NCBI GenBank assembly: GCA_027922465.2
Contig: BQMF02000118.1
Location: 930,001 to 994,000, forward strand
Direction of reading: 5' to 3'
Length of the DNA: 64,000 nucleotides
From: Turritopsis dohrnii
Taxonomy: Eukaryota; Cnidaria; Hydrozoa; Anthoathecata; Oceaniidae
Of this stretch, positions 1 through 12,294 are shown piece by piece (positions within the stretch are counted from its first letter, which is position 1; each line of letters starts with the position of its first letter). Under the pieces are notes generated by a model. The model had not been told where the DNA came from. It searched no databases and saw nothing but the letters and a program-made list of their open reading frames with translations. The translations under genes were made by a program, and so were the position numbers.

Positions 1-218
1 CCAGTAGTAGAAGTTTGCAATGATGATAATGACTCTTCTGCTGCTGCTATAATAGGATGTGCATCGGAATCTTCCTGCTCTGAAGTCATAAGACCTGTAC
101 AACACTGCTCATTTAAATAAGAAACCTGTGATGATTCCATACTGCAAACTGCACGACAACTGTACAAACAAAACCCTGGCTTGGAGTTACACAAACTGTT
201 CACAGCTTTATCTGCCAT
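1..218 (-). CDS. 5' end of an unidentified gene, running off the left edge
   Basis: An open frame begins at an ATG at 218 on the minus strand and stays open for about 72 codons to the window edge. The predicted N-terminus begins MADKAVNSLCNSKPG, has five cysteines in its first 40 residues and then becomes acidic and serine-rich. CCAAT-like sequence (about 263-278) lies upstream of the ATG. I do not recognise a family. It could be a first coding exon or the start of a transposon ORF; the short length leaves real doubt. Confidence 0.35.
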   Translation of the reverse strand, partial: MADKAVNSLCNSKPGFCLYSCRAVCSMESSQVSYLNEQCCTGLMTSEQEDSDAHPIIAAAEESLSSLQTSTT

Positions 219-1877
219 TTACCTAATAAGCGGCTTTCTTATTATCGGACCGTAGGAACACATCCAATAAACCAATCAAAACCGTGTATTACCTACTGCG
301 AGCTGGGACATTGCCGTTCCTCATACCAAGACTAGAAAAGAAGCTAGCGAACCCTGTAGTAGAAAATAATGTCGTATTTGAATATAATGCCGCACAGTAG
401 TTCCAATATATGTCTTTTCATTCTTCTTCAGCTAATTATTATTACTTATTTCCAAATCAATGTTACTTTCTATATAATATTGAAACCACTATGCAGCATT
501 GGTTCCCTCTTTGGCCTTAATGTCTAGTTCCCACACTGTGCGACGAAAGCGTTGTGGGAAAATGATTGAGCTCACCGCTTTGAGTTCATCACCGATGATG
601 AGGAGTTCATCCACTGAAATGGGAAAATGGATTTTGACTTGAAAGGAGATGAACGACTGCGGAAATTCAAAAATATCTTTGTCTTGTTTTGACAAGGCCG
701 ACTCCTGACAAAAAACACCTCGTACAGTCAACTCCCGGTATCTCGATCTCCGTCGGGACCCAAGAAAATAGTTTGAAATAACAAATGTTCGAGTTAAGCG
801 GAGCTTGCGTTAAGTCGAAATCAGACAAAAATAAGATAATAGTTCGAGTTATCACGATTTGTTCCTACGTCGTCATATCAAACTACAGTAGTAATATTGT
901 GGCACACATACATATCAAATACTACTGAAAGAAGTTTCTTATGTCAGTTTGTTTTAGTTTTTCTGGAAGATCACACATTCTACCAGTGAGCTGATTTGAT
1001 TGAAATGTTTATGAATATTTTTCCCGTTGTCACTGAACAGCGTGTACCTCCTTAATAACTCTAACGCATTACGTACATCACTCGATTTAGTCGATTTTCT
1101 TACTTCCTCCCCTCATCATCGTCGTCATCTCCTTTTTCATTTTCGTCATCCAACACACAGAGGATATAATAACAGAATTATACATGGACACAATATCTTC
1201 CGCAGTTGTTCCATCGACTGTCGAAGTCACTGGGAAAGGTTGCAGCCTTGATGATGAGGAAGACATGCAAGTGCCATGTAAATTGACACAATCTGTAGAA
1301 ATTTTGAAGGGAGAATTGATAAAAATGAAAGAATAACAAATAAATTTTTATAAATCGAGTCTTTTCCGTTTACGTAAATGCAATACGTCAATACGATGTG
1401 AGGTTTGATAGTACAGTATGTTTCATAATGTTGGAAACGGAAATTTAAAAACTGTATTTTTAAATGAATATACGGAATTTCAAAATAATTTTTACATCAA
1501 TGGAAAGCCATTTTCAAGTTCTTTCGCCTTGTATATTTTTGTGAAAAATGAAAAAGTGGTTGAAAAAATAAGAAAAATGTCTTGAAAAAATGTAATTAGA
1601 TTTTTAATGGTCGATTAACACGTAGTTTAATTACATCGTGCTTATTGTTTCAAAGCCCTAAATCCATAAAAATCTTATTAATTTTATCTTTGCACTGAGA
1701 CCCCCAAATTGATATTCAAAAAAAAAAAGTTAAGGCTGTAAATGTCAAAACAAGCAATTACATCATTCTGCTGCATGCGATCGCTCGTGAAAAAAATGCT
1801 CTCGTGAAAATTTGGCCAATCAGAATGCAAGAAAGCTGTAAACACAAATCGAAGTACAGAAACATTTTCAAAACATC
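219..1877. other. No gene seen; AT-rich spacer
   Basis: Short ORFs here (for example minus 489-731 and plus 1027-1251) have no recognisable domain and no splice context. The stretch holds one probable transposon remnant, listed separately. Confidence 0.5.
722..895. repeat. Fragment resembling a pogo/Tigger-type MITE end
   Basis: The sequence from 723 (TACAGTCAACTCCCGG) and the phrases GTTCGAGTTAAGC and GTTCGAGTTATCAC recall TA-flanked pogo-like ends with GTTCGA motifs. A clean inverted partner is not visible, so this is a fragment call only. Confidence 0.3.
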
Positions 1878-2036
1878 ATGGCGCCGGAAGAGCAACACGT
1901 GAACTTGAGTTTGCTGTTGGCAGCTCTGAAGAACCCAGGAAATATCAGTGCTGATCCAATGTTTTTACTAAATCAACAAAGTAACATTTCAAAAGTCGTT
2001 GGGCTCATTCTGAAAGATTTGAAAAAATATTCGTGA
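1878..2036 (+). CDS. Small ORF or possible first coding exon, function unknown
   Basis: A 52-codon ORF starts at an ATG in good context (ACATCATGG) at 1878 and stops at 2034-2036. Its start reads MAPEEQHVNLSLLLAALKNP and is leucine-rich. A possible splice donor (AAA|GTAACA) sits near 1980, so it might be a first exon. No family is recognised, and it may be part of an unannotated mobile element. Confidence 0.25.
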   Translation: MAPEEQHVNLSLLLAALKNPGNISADPMFLLNQQSNISKVVGLILKDLKKYS

Positions 2037-2648
2037 TCGAAAAGGTTAAATCCTTAATAAGAATTTTAAATTCGCTTTTCTGTTCCCTTTCTTGAAATAT
2101 TCGACGCACCCACAGCCTCTTTCTTTTCATTTTACGCCGGTATTTAATCATCATTCTTAAAAGCAGCAAAAACTGGAGTTGTTGAGCATTCGCCATGTTT
2201 ATCAATTTTGGTGGGAAAGCAACAGAATGGAAATAATAGAAATTATTGATCGTATTTTCACACCATCTCATTTCCATGTGCGCGCGTGAAAATGGTACGA
2301 ATGGATATCCGCCTTTACATTTACAAGCGCTAATTGATCTTTAACAAATTAATGATCTGAAACCATGATATTTTCTTCAATAGCTTTAGGAAGAATTATC
2401 ATTTTGCTTCAAATTTCATATTTTGTGAAGGAGCTTGAAAAGAGCTTTCATATGGTACGTAAATCGCAAAAGTTTGATGCATAATCTTTGAAAAAAACGC
2501 ATTCAAAGTTTGTGGATAAAACATTCTGAGACGCACTGTATCACGTTTTCTTTTATTTCAAACAATTTAAACTGATCCATTAAATGTATAATGTATTTAA
2601 ACTGATCCATTGAAAATGATAATGTATTTCAGCCTTTAGGAAGATTCG

Positions 2649-3317
2649 TAAAGGCGAATATCCACTTCAGATAATTATCCGCGAACCGGACCGGATCGGT
2701 TCCCAAAACAAAGACCACGTGCAAATATTACGTAATATTTTCACGTGGATTACTTCCCACTTAATTACAAAGAAAGTTGTAAATTTGTAATTTTATGTAA
2801 ATGTAATTTCTGTTATATCGAAGTGTTAATTGATCATAAAAAATCAGACTAATATCACACAATGTCGGATAGAATCCCTTATAACTTCTGAAATATTTAA
2901 CATTCCAATGTCATTTTAATGTCATTGGATAGCCCTTCTCTTTCTCTTTCTTTTGATATAAAACTTTTCTTATATTAAGAATCATGTCAAACGGTACAAT
3001 GAATAATTTTTTGGGTAGCCTTATTTTTGAAACACACTGTATATAATTCCCCACAAATCTATAGAAAAATAGTTTCGTGTAAACGAAACATTATTTTTTC
3101 CGAATCCTGCTGTTCAAAGTATTGATGTTTGAACTAAAATTTGGGAAATGCCTATAGGAAATAAAATTGCAATTTGCAAATATTTGAAAATTTTGTGTAG
3201 TAACGTCTACCAATGCCGGAACAAACTACAAATTGTTACCATCAGACTTCCACAAAAATATTACGTAATATTCAGTCCGGTCCGCGGACAATTATCTGAA
3301 GTGGATATTCGCCTTTA
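2649..3317. repeat. MITE with inverted repeats ending TAAAGGCGAATATCCAC
   Basis: The left end at 2649 (TAAAGGCGAATATCCACTT, then ATAATTATCCGCG) is the reverse complement of the right end at about 3275-3317. Both ends carry subterminal CCGGACC/GGTCCG and TATTACGTAATA motifs. No coding potential. A similar end occurs near 2300, suggesting a local family. Confidence 0.8.
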
Positions 3318-3592
3318 AACATGATGAAATCCCATCGAGCACACGACGTCTTTGAGGCGTCTGATTTTAATCGTAAAATAGTCGTTTGGTTTTGAGATCA
3401 TTTTGCGATGTCGTAGTGACGTCTGAATATGGCACAAACTCAAGTCGGCCGAGTTGCTGGAAATCAACGAAATCAACATAGCTAAAAGTCAGTAATGTAT
3501 GTATGTTCGAATCTATACTTATCGTTATTTGAAATTTCGTTGCAGATCAATGTTCTCATTTTTAAATAATCCAAGAAAAAATTCAATTATAC

Positions 3593-4430
3593 CTGCTTTT
3601 TCAACAATGTCCCTTCCACTAGTTGTGTTTTTAAACTGCCACCACCCAACAATGATATCAACATGCAGTGGCTTGTTATTGAATAGGTTGCGAACATCCT
3701 CTTTGTTCAGATAACTATTGTATATGTAAAATCCAGTCAATTTTCCTTGAAATGCTTGAGAAGGGTCATTTATCATTCCAGTGTCTCTATCTTGGCCAAG
3801 TATTAAACTACCAGAGATTTCAGGAAATGCTTTTGTGTATGAAAGTGCTTTACTTGACTCTTCACTCACCAACTCTGCATTGTGATATACCCTAATGGTT
3901 CCATTCACTTGCCACACCCAACAAACGTGAGTCCATTGCCTCAAAACTAATTTCAATTGAATATGGTGTTGTACATCATCACGATAAGAGTATATGCCAT
4001 TGTGATCGATGGACAAAGCAAAACCATTTTCAGTTTTAAACTGTGGAGAGGAGACATGGAAAATGAATTTTTCCCTTTCTTTATCAGGAATGACATGTAG
4101 TAGAAACCATGTACACACAGATAATTCTTCTGTTTTAGGAAAATTAACAGCTTGCAACAACGGTATGTTTCGTATCGTCGGTTTCTTGAAATTGAGTAGG
4201 AAGTTAACGTCATCTATAAATAAATATTGATAATGCCAGTGAACTGGTAGGAATGTTTTCTAAAGAACTCCATCAGCATTTAATGATTGTGAAAAAATAG
4301 CAAATCAATTTTTTTTTTTTTTTTTTGCATGCGACAATTCAAAACAAACATTTTTTTCTGTCAACATCAACTTACCATTTCCTGCATAAACATTTAAAAT
4401 GTTCACAATCAGGATTGCTTTCAGAAACAT
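3593..4430 (-). CDS. Secreted pentraxin/LamG-like domain protein (3' end not located)
   Basis: Exon 1 is 4376-4430: the ATG at 4430 encodes a hydrophobic signal peptide (MFLKAILIVNILNVYAGN), ending at donor G|GTAAG. Exon 2 is 3593-4213, with acceptor TTTATAG|AT; the phases match (one base plus two). Exon 2 encodes a jelly-roll pentraxin/LamG-like domain: FPKTEELSVCTWF near its start, WTHVCWVW in the middle, and GSLILGQDRDTG followed by the F-x-G-K-L-x-G-F-Y-I-Y block. It ends in GCA G|GTATAA, so at least one more exon should follow below 3593; I could not place it. Pentraxins are extracellular, usually calcium-binding lectins of innate recognition, so a secreted role is inferred. A LamG or laminin-like assignment is the alternative. 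Confidence 0.7.
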
Positions 4431-5047
4431 TCTCAGCACCAGGATGTTATAGATAGGTGCACAACTGAAATACAACGCGGAACGGCTTGCACTCTGGATC
4501 AATTTGATTTACTCTGCATATAGGTTTTCGTAATGAATGTTATATCTCGTTTATCTATCTCATTGAATTAAAAATGTACAACACACATTTTGCAAATAAT
4601 TCAAACGTTATGTGGATCATAAATAATTACTACGTTGGTACCATAAGTTGATCATAGCTTCGTGTTTGTTTACAAAAACCAAACTAACAGATTTGTTTTG
4701 TTTAAATTTTAATGTCATTATAATAATGTCCGTTTCAATTAAAGCCACGCTTACACTATAGTACTTCATCATAGAAACCAGATTAATAAAATGTTTCTCC
4801 TTAGCAATATTGATTTTGATTTCTGTTTTGATAACTTGACTTTCTTCACTTGACTTTCTTCTTCTAGTAAATCAACAATGTTTCAAAGAAGTAATTATGT
4901 CACGTCTTCTTCTGAAGATAGTCTTTCATTACAATAAACAATGATGAATTTAACAGTCATGGACTAAAGGACTTAGATCCTATCTGCTCCAACAATAAGA
5001 TGCTGATCAAGTCTCTTCTATAAACTATGTTCTAAGATATGAATTAG

Positions 5048-5427
5048 GGGCTGATTACATGATCCCGGTTAACCGGGATGAAATTTCATCCCGCTTTGCC
5101 GAGGTCTTGGCTTCCTGGTCAAATCTTCATAAATTTCCCATCGCGATTACATGATTAAATTTTCATCCCGCCTATCCGAGATCTCGGCTATCAAGAGCCG
5201 GAATCTCGGTATGAAATTTTCCCATGTAATCGCTTCGTCCCGGTCAACCGGGACAAGTTTGAGGTTTGAGCATGCGTAGTTTGTCAAAAATTCAAAACGC
5301 AAAAGGTTAGTTTTGTCCCGTCCCTCCTAAACGGGATAAAAATTTTGCATATAACACCGAGTTGAAATTCATCTCGGCAAGGCGGGATGAAATTTCATCC
5401 CGGCTAACCGGGATCATGTAATCAGCT
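5048..5427. repeat. MITE with long inverted repeats (GGCTGATTACATGATCCCGG)
   Basis: The left end (5049 onward, GCTGATTACATGATCCCGG then TTAACCGGGATGAAATTTC) pairs with the right end (about 5375-5426). A possible 6-bp flanking duplication AATTAG occurs at 5042-5047 and 5428-5433. Internal copies of CCCGG-type motifs make the element largely palindromic. Non-coding. Confidence 0.8.
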
Positions 5428-6140
5428 AATTAGATTGTAACGTATCTAGTGTAAACCATGTTTTATGTAATGGATCAGTTTAACTGTTACTGTTATTGAG
5501 ATAGATGAAATGCTACTCCTTCATTTATGAAATAAACGCTCCACATTTGAGAGTTCTCTATTGCAGATTATTTCTCTGAAACATCCTGATATAGTCTGAT
5601 TGCTCACGTGAGGAAACAAGACGGAGGAGTGTTTAGAAGAGCCATCAGAAAAAGTATAGAAGCATCAAAACATTCCAAGTGTTTTGTTTATTTAATGAAA
5701 GTATCTACAACGTCTGAAAATATATGAAAATTTCAAACTTTACGACCTGTCTTTAAGATTAAAAGCGTTGTCCAATGGAACGCCAATCTTAGATTTTTAT
5801 CAACAAATTTAAACTGGTATCGGAATGGATGATGGGAAATGCGTAGTGGCCACGTTTGGACGGACTTCAAAAGAACACGATACCCCTATCCATAAATTTA
5901 TAAAATATTCGTCGTTACAGCTTTCACCTCGTTTCTACAATTGTGAATTGTGAATTTATGAATGTGAATATTCGTATTTAACCTGCCATCAGAGTAGAAT
6001 CTCCTTTTTTTGGTTCCGAATATGTCGCCAGGTTATATTGATTTTCTAGAAAACGAAAAGTTTCTTCATGTTATTCCATGCCAAAATCTTTCGCAGTGTA
6101 AATCAAGCTTTATCTCTCGTTGCACCCTTCGTCTCGTTCT

Positions 6141-6468
6141 TAAGCCGAGTTTCCACTTGCATAATTTTTGCCTCGGAACGGATCGGATTGGAAAAAAATA
6201 TGAGGGAAGACATCATTTTGACCACGTGACTTGGAAAATTTTAAGTCCGTTCTGTTTCGTTCCGTTCAAAGGGAAAGTTGAAATGATTTTAACTTTTTCC
6301 AAGCTTTTTTACGGAAAATGGTGGAACTTGGAGAAAATAGCCAATCACATTCCTTAAAATTTCCGTGACAATTTTTACATCAATGAATCAACATGCTCCA
6401 AGAAAAACATCCGATCCGATCCGATCCGTTCCAAAGGCAAAAACTATGCAAGTGGAAATTCGGCTTTA
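6141..6468. repeat. MITE with inverted repeats TAAGCCGAGTTTCCACTTGCA
   Basis: The left end at 6141 and right end at about 6416-6468 are inverted repeats of about 50 bp containing GGAACGGATCGG and its complement. The end sequence resembles the 2649-3317 element, so the two are probably distant relatives. It holds a CACGTG site and no coding sequence. Confidence 0.8.
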
Positions 6469-6490
6469 ATCTTTGTAATTATTTATTAAC

Positions 6491-6890
6491 TACAGTGTGT
6501 ATCAAAATGTCTTATCCACCAACTTTTAAGGCGTATATGTCTGATAAAACATTGTGAATTTTATATTTTATATTAAAATTTCCCATAACAATTTATCTAA
6601 AAATTTGCAAATAAAATTACTGTGTGATGATTTTTAATTTTTTTATTGTGTTTATAAATGGCCTTCATTGTAAAATGAGTTAATTGACTTTTAAGAATTT
6701 AATGAACCAAATCGTTCAGTTTTTCTTCAATATCTTTTCGAAGAACAAATATTTTGGCAAACATTTTATATTAATGGATAGGGCATGAAAAGCTCTTTCT
6801 TGTGATATAAAATTCACAATATTTTATCTGACATGTAATGAAATATACGCCTTGAAAGTTGGTGGATAAGAAACTTTGATACACACTGTA
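6491..6890. repeat. Tc1/mariner-type MITE (CAGTGTGTATCAAA ends, TA flanks)
   Basis: The ends CAGTGTGTATCAAA (6493 onward) and TTTGATACACACTG (to 6888) are flanked by TA on both sides. The inverted repeats are about 75 bp and include CTTATCCACCAACTTT and GGCGTATAT. A TA duplication with CAGT ends fits a Tc1/mariner-type non-autonomous element. A related right end (ACGCACTGTA) is visible near 2530. Confidence 0.8.
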
Positions 6891-7299
6891 TTTCATCACA
6901 ATAAAAGAACTTTGTAAATAAAATATTTTTTCTCCGTGGTATCATTACATTTTTCTAATGACGTCATTATTATTCAAAATGAAAACGAGGTGATTCAATA
7001 ATTACGTCATGCTAAATTTGCTGTTTTAGAACCACCCACCCCTTTTCGTCACGCTCCGTCACGTTTTTCATATAAAACCCCCTTGCGTGACGTGACGTTT
7101 GGCAGAGATACCCATCGTAAAATTTTTCATATCGTGATGTCACGGCCTTCAAATAAGTACTACCCACCCCCTCTTTTACCGTCACGCTTCGTCGCGAAAA
7201 TCAGGAAGAACCACCCACCACTTAATTTATTTTACTTTATACAGTCAAATTTAATAAGGAGTTTAATTCGACATTTTGATTATATGTGGTCATATGCGT

Positions 7300-7660
7300 A
7301 GTTTTTCTGCGCATGCGCGATTTTGAGTTTTATTATGTAGTCACCGGATAGCGGTAATGATCTTGCTGCGTTTTGCCTAATTATGACTCATTTATCTTAT
7401 GTTAGCATATTTCTACTGAGCGTGCGCAATTTTGTGTTTCACTTCATGGCCTTTTAACAACCCTTGTAGAGCTAATTGATGGAGACGTTCATGTGTTTCG
7501 TCTAATTATGACCCATTTTTCTTGTATTGACAGTTTCTTACAGCGCATGTGCGAATTCCAGGCTTATTACACAGCCACCTGATAGCCCTTGAAAAGTTAT
7601 CTAGTAAAGACCTTCATGTGATTGGCCAAATTATGGCTAATTTCAATTTTCAAGGCGTTT
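7300..7660 (+). repeat. Three diverged tandem copies of a ~115-125-bp unit
   Basis: The units start near 7300, 7415 and 7535. Each has a GCGCATGCGCGA-like core (7308, 7420 and 7542), then a TTATTA..CAGCCACC/GTCACCGGATAG block, then a TCTAATTATGACCCATTT-like block. The copies are clearly related but much substituted, so this is an old array. No coding potential recognised. Confidence 0.6.
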
Positions 7661-7968
7661 ACTAGCTACATTTGACACGTAGGTTCACTGCATCTGTCTA
7701 CTTGTTGTTGATTTTTACTAAGATTAATGAAGGGATAATTATACTAAGTTGAGAATAGTAATAAAATTATTACGAAATAAAAACTACATTCATGTGGCGT
7801 AGAGTATCACAATGTAATATTTGAACAGATCCGTATAAAGAAATCACAAACTTTGTCACCAGTCTTCTAGAATCACAGTGGTTGTTTGGATATGTCAGCT
7901 TACATTCATTTGTACATTGCTGATACAGAAACTTCATTAAAAAGCTACCAACAACCTGGCACTTTTAT
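7661..7968. other. No gene seen; likely 3' flank of the ZIP gene
   Basis: AT-rich DNA immediately downstream of the ZIP stop codon. It probably includes the 3' UTR, but no convincing poly(A) signal stands out. Confidence 0.4.
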
Positions 7969-10882
7969 TTAGTCTCCATGTAAGTGAATTGAGATGGATT
8001 CTTCATAAACCGCGATTATCACCATTATACTGAATCCTATCATAAATCCGACATTTTGAAACACTGCTGACAATATTGACTTTGTGTCTTGTAAGCCTCG
8101 AAACATTTCTGGAAGCTGAAAACGAATAACGAGATAAATTATATTCTTGACGAAATAAACGATATTCTTATGCACTCTAAAATATTAGGCCTCGATTTCA
8201 CCATGTTTAATTCATAAAATCCCCTGCATAATTAATGCCTTCAATGCGTTCTTTTAACATTTGTACTACAACTCTTCCGCTCTTCCTCATAGCCAATTCT
8301 CCACATCTGTCAACTGAAGCTGCTCGTCTTCTCTGTACATAAAATTTCGAGACCACTTGGATCAACCTTCTGACTTGATAGAAGAAGAAGATGAAGAGGA
8401 AAGATCTCCAAACCAAGTCATGAGAAGCATTGTTATTTTGTACACAAGGACTAAATTAATTTAGTCAAATTTCATAGCAAAGTAAATACCAACGCTTTTG
8501 GTGAGATTCTTAAAGAACCTATATTTCTTTATGATTGCCAACTGGTGTGTCACCCTTTCGTTGGCGTTTACTAGTCGACGTTTTAATATTACTTCGACAG
8601 AATTATTGCTTACCAACTGAACCAGAGCTACATGGAGAAACATTCCAGCTGTCATTGCAAAAATCCAACCGGTGGCGTCAAAGTACGCCCCAATTGCAAC
8701 ACCAGTGAACGCGCCAATAAATGTTGAAATGTATGTAATCATGACCACAAACAACGCGGTATGCACAGGAATACCAGCCAAATGGATGATGACAAAGTGA
8801 CCTAAATAAATAAATAAATTAATTAATAAACTGGACGGTTAACTGCTCCAATAGGAACGGAGTTTCTTCTCCATTCAGAGCAAAAATAAAGAAAACATTT
8901 TAGGCTAAAAACATTAATAACATTTTAGGCTAAAGATATCGAAAACATTTTAGGCTAAAAACGGCCAATCTGAAGAGAGTAAGCCAACAGGAACATACTT
9001 TGTGGAAAAATAATAATTGCGATCAAATTCATAAACAACTCACCAATGACATGTGGAACTTCGTGACACAAGACTGCGATCGTAGTGCTGAGACCACCTG
9101 ACACGTTATCGGAAAACGCCACTCCAATAGCTAACCCGTCACTGATATTATGCAAAAATGATCCCAGCAGAACAGCGTAGACAAGCTGTGGTATGAGCTT
9201 AATTTTGTTTTTTTTACTCTGGTCAGGGGGACGAATCAGTTGACTTTCGTCGACATTTTTCGTTGAGCATTCCTTTAGTTCTGGGTGCATGTCTCCAGAC
9301 TCTTTTATGATAAAGCTCTCCAGATACTTGTCCCTACTATCCACTCTCGGTCTTGTGGTCCTTATTTTATCCTCAAATGTATACAGCGGTTTTTGAGTGT
9401 TGTTAATAATTCTTTTTTCGTACAGCAAACCGCCATTATGATTATGTTCATGGCCACACTGTAAAGTAAAACCAAGATTAAAATTCAATTTCGAGTAAAA
9501 ATGCAGCCAGTGACTGCAGCAAACAAGTCAGCACCTTTTTTGTTATTGTTATTACTTGTATGGTCTTCCTTGCACTTGAATGCTACTGACCAGAAACTAT
9601 CTTAAAAAATCATAAGCAACGACGACTATGGCTAAGGTCCATTTTATAAGCTGCGCTGTGTCAAGCTGAACATGGACATTTTTCAGCACGGCTGGGTATT
9701 TGGTTTTAAATAGTCGTACCGAGCCGTGTTAAGGTGTGCAGCACGGCCAGGTCAGCTGTACACGTCTCAGTTTGGCACGGCTGAAGCTGTGCCTAACTCA
9801 GAGAAAATTTAATTTAAATTTAATTCGAAGCTCGCCGCGGCGCAGCTTATAAGATAGACTTAAACCCTATTCTAATCCCAATTCCGCAAATTAATAAGCT
9901 AATAATGATAACTTTCAACCCCAGGGTACTTGCCTGATAAATTTGCCATCGTCCAGGTATCGTAAAGAGAAGAAGCCCTGGAGGCGAAGTTGTTAAGACA
10001 CTGTGACTAGAGAGTTGAAATCGAAACTTGAAAATGAAAGTTAGCAACTTCAATTACCTTGCAGAAAAGAATTAATAGATTGATGACATACAGCATGTAT
10101 ATGCTTGCTACCATTAATATACTTTTATATAAAATATCTCGTTCTTCTTCATGTGACAGCACCTTACCAGAAGAATCCGTATGCTGGTGAGTAGAGCTGT
10201 TCTGGGACGGCGCTGTGTGATGTAAGCCTAATGCCTGAAATATCAATTAATTAATAGAATATAAAAACCTCGCTTAGCTAGCATATAGAGGGTGGTATCC
10301 TGGTTTATTAAATCATTTTTCCTCATTTTTCCTCAATTGACCTACATCGTGGTGAAGACACCATCATGAGTTTATCTTACATTGCCGAACATAGTAATGT
10401 CCAGTAGTGGAAAGATTGTGTGAATCGTGAGTGACTAATTCTGTCCTCTTTGGTATGGTATCCTCTGAGCTTGGTACCTCTTTTCACCATTGATCACAAT
10501 TTCTCAAAGCCAGTATATTCCTGATCAAAAGTATTCTTAACATTAAAAATGAATGTACGATATATTTTCTATAGTTACCTTGGGTATGAGATGTAGGAAG
10601 GAATCACCAACTAACGTTCCAACTGCTAGCATGGTCAGTAAATTTAACACGTGTTTATTAAAACGATTGAATAAAACATAAATCGATAACACCGCACTCA
10701 TACAAATGCTGACGTAGGCAAATAAAGCAATGGTTACTTGTTCGTATGCTGTAACGAAAAACATGCAAGATAAACAACTTTTTTTGGCTCAGTGGAACAC
10801 GATGAAAAATCTCACGTTTTTCCCTAAAACATTTAAATCTATATAAAGTCATATAAGTTAAATATTATCTCTTACCATTCAT
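7969..10882 (-). CDS. SLC39 (ZIP) metal transporter, LIV-1 subfamily-like
   Basis: Six exons: 10876-10882, 10579-10748, 10058-10234, 9044-9458, 8614-8801 and 7969-8115. They total 1,104 nt, or 367 residues, with consistent GT/AG phases. ZIP proteins move zinc, iron or manganese into the cytosol. Visible features: TM1 (about 6-28), TM2 ending GDSFLHLIP, TM3 (about 95-117), a His-rich CGHEHNHNGG segment (about 119-128), TM4 with HNISDG (H221, N222, D225), TM5 with HEVPHVIGH (about 250-258), LPEM in TM7 and a final TM8. Most LIV-1 proteins read (H/E)EXPHEXGD in TM5; here a metal ligand Glu is replaced by Val255 and the final Asp by His258. The long extracellular N-terminus of most LIV-1 members is absent, or lies on upstream exons I did not find. 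ZIP8/14-like or ZIP4/12-like placement is undecided. Confidence 0.88.
8890..8962. repeat. Three short tandem copies of an ACATTTTAGGCTAAA unit
   Basis: The motif ACATTTTAGGCTAAA occurs three times between 8896 and 8960, inside the ZIP intron between exons 4 and 5. Confidence 0.7.
9631..9866. repeat. MITE-like inverted repeat inside a ZIP intron
   Basis: The left end (GCTAAGGTCCATTTTATAAG, then CTGCGCTG) and right end (CGGCGCAGCTTATAAG, then ATAGACTTAAACC) are imperfect inverted repeats of about 28 bp enclosing a GC-richer core. It lies in the intron between ZIP exons 3 and 4. Non-coding. Confidence 0.6.
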
Positions 10883-12179
10883 TTCTGTAGACTTTGAAAA
10901 ACCTTGTGCAGGCTACCAATTGATTGTTTCTTTGATATATATTCCTATATTTCCTAGAAGTTCGATTTTCTCTTCTTTTTATATTTCGTTTTACTTAACT
11001 GCGCATAATCGTGTTCAAGGCAAACATATTTTTAAACCAAGACATGCCGAAAGGTTTCCGCGCAACTCACAACTGTATAACCTGACTTAAGAAAGTCAAT
11101 AGACCATGATAATCCCTAACGACCTTGGCAACATATTATTATTCATAACAGTAGCTAGTCGTCCGCTAGGATTGATATCATGCCATGCATGCCATGAAAC
11201 AACATTTTAATATTCTGAAATTTTGATCGTGTGAACATCTTGGAATTTACGAAACGCTTGGTGTGAACAACAGGATAACACAACAGTTTGAGCACAGGAG
11301 TTCTCACTTTCTTACAGATATGTGAACCATCAGGTGATAGTGTTGTTGTTTAAGAGGTGTTTATCATGTGGTTTAATTAACGTTAAGCTAACGTTTAATT
11401 TCGTTGGAAGAGATCGACGCAAAGTTCTCGTCACAAATAAGGTCTTTTGAAAATCAAAACTTTTCTAAGATGCACCTTTCACCAATTTCACCAATTTATA
11501 ATGATTACTACTTTTACTGTTTCAATGATTGTTTGATGTTAGTTCTTAACTTTTTGGTAAAATCCACTTTAACGTTGAAGAGAGCTTGAATGCTTGAATG
11601 CTGGATGAAAGAAAACATAGCGATGTGTTCACATTAACATGATGTGTAGATAATGAGATTATGTGACCATATAGCTCATCTAACAATTTGAAAGCATCAA
11701 AACTTCATGGTGCAACCTTGTAAAATTTGTTTGGGTTACTGAGGGTTAGGTTCAGGCTATGCCTCGTTCTTTCAGACTATTATAAGAAGTTTTAACCGAG
11801 AAGTTTGATAATTTCACACTACGATGAGATCCTGAAGCCAGCAGTTTACTATGAGGGAATCCCCATAAGAAAACCAATCAATGTTTTATTCGTTAACAAC
11901 ACATATTTAGGTACAATGCTGAACCAAAACTATATTCATCTCTTTCCAATAATACCTCGCAAAAGACTCCCTACCTATCATAATGATATGCCATCCTTTG
12001 TACGACTAATCCTGAATAATCAGACGGAAAACTAACTGGTCAACAAATTGTAACGTAACAAACTTGTAAAATTTCAAGTAAGCCAAATCTGGTTTCTTAT
12101 CTTATGAGATGGGAAGAGTGGAAAATACCACAAGCTTCATAAGTCAATCCTGTACCAATCCTGCTTTGTTGACGAATAT
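10883..12179. other. No gene seen; upstream region of the ZIP gene
   Basis: AT-rich DNA with ORFs shorter than 80 codons and no domain. It should hold the ZIP promoter and 5' UTR, but no element can be singled out. Confidence 0.4.
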
Positions 12180-12294
12180 TTATTACCAACGAATTTTTTT
12201 TGCCGACGGGATTTTTTACGGACGAATTGTTTAAAATTGTTTTTGTTTTTGTTTTTATTTGCATTTTTCCGTTTAAAGGAACATTAGGACTTCT

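Noticed and set aside
8207..8416. Minus-strand 69-codon ORF inside the ZIP gene
   Set aside because: It lies in the intron between ZIP exons 5 and 6 and has no domain.
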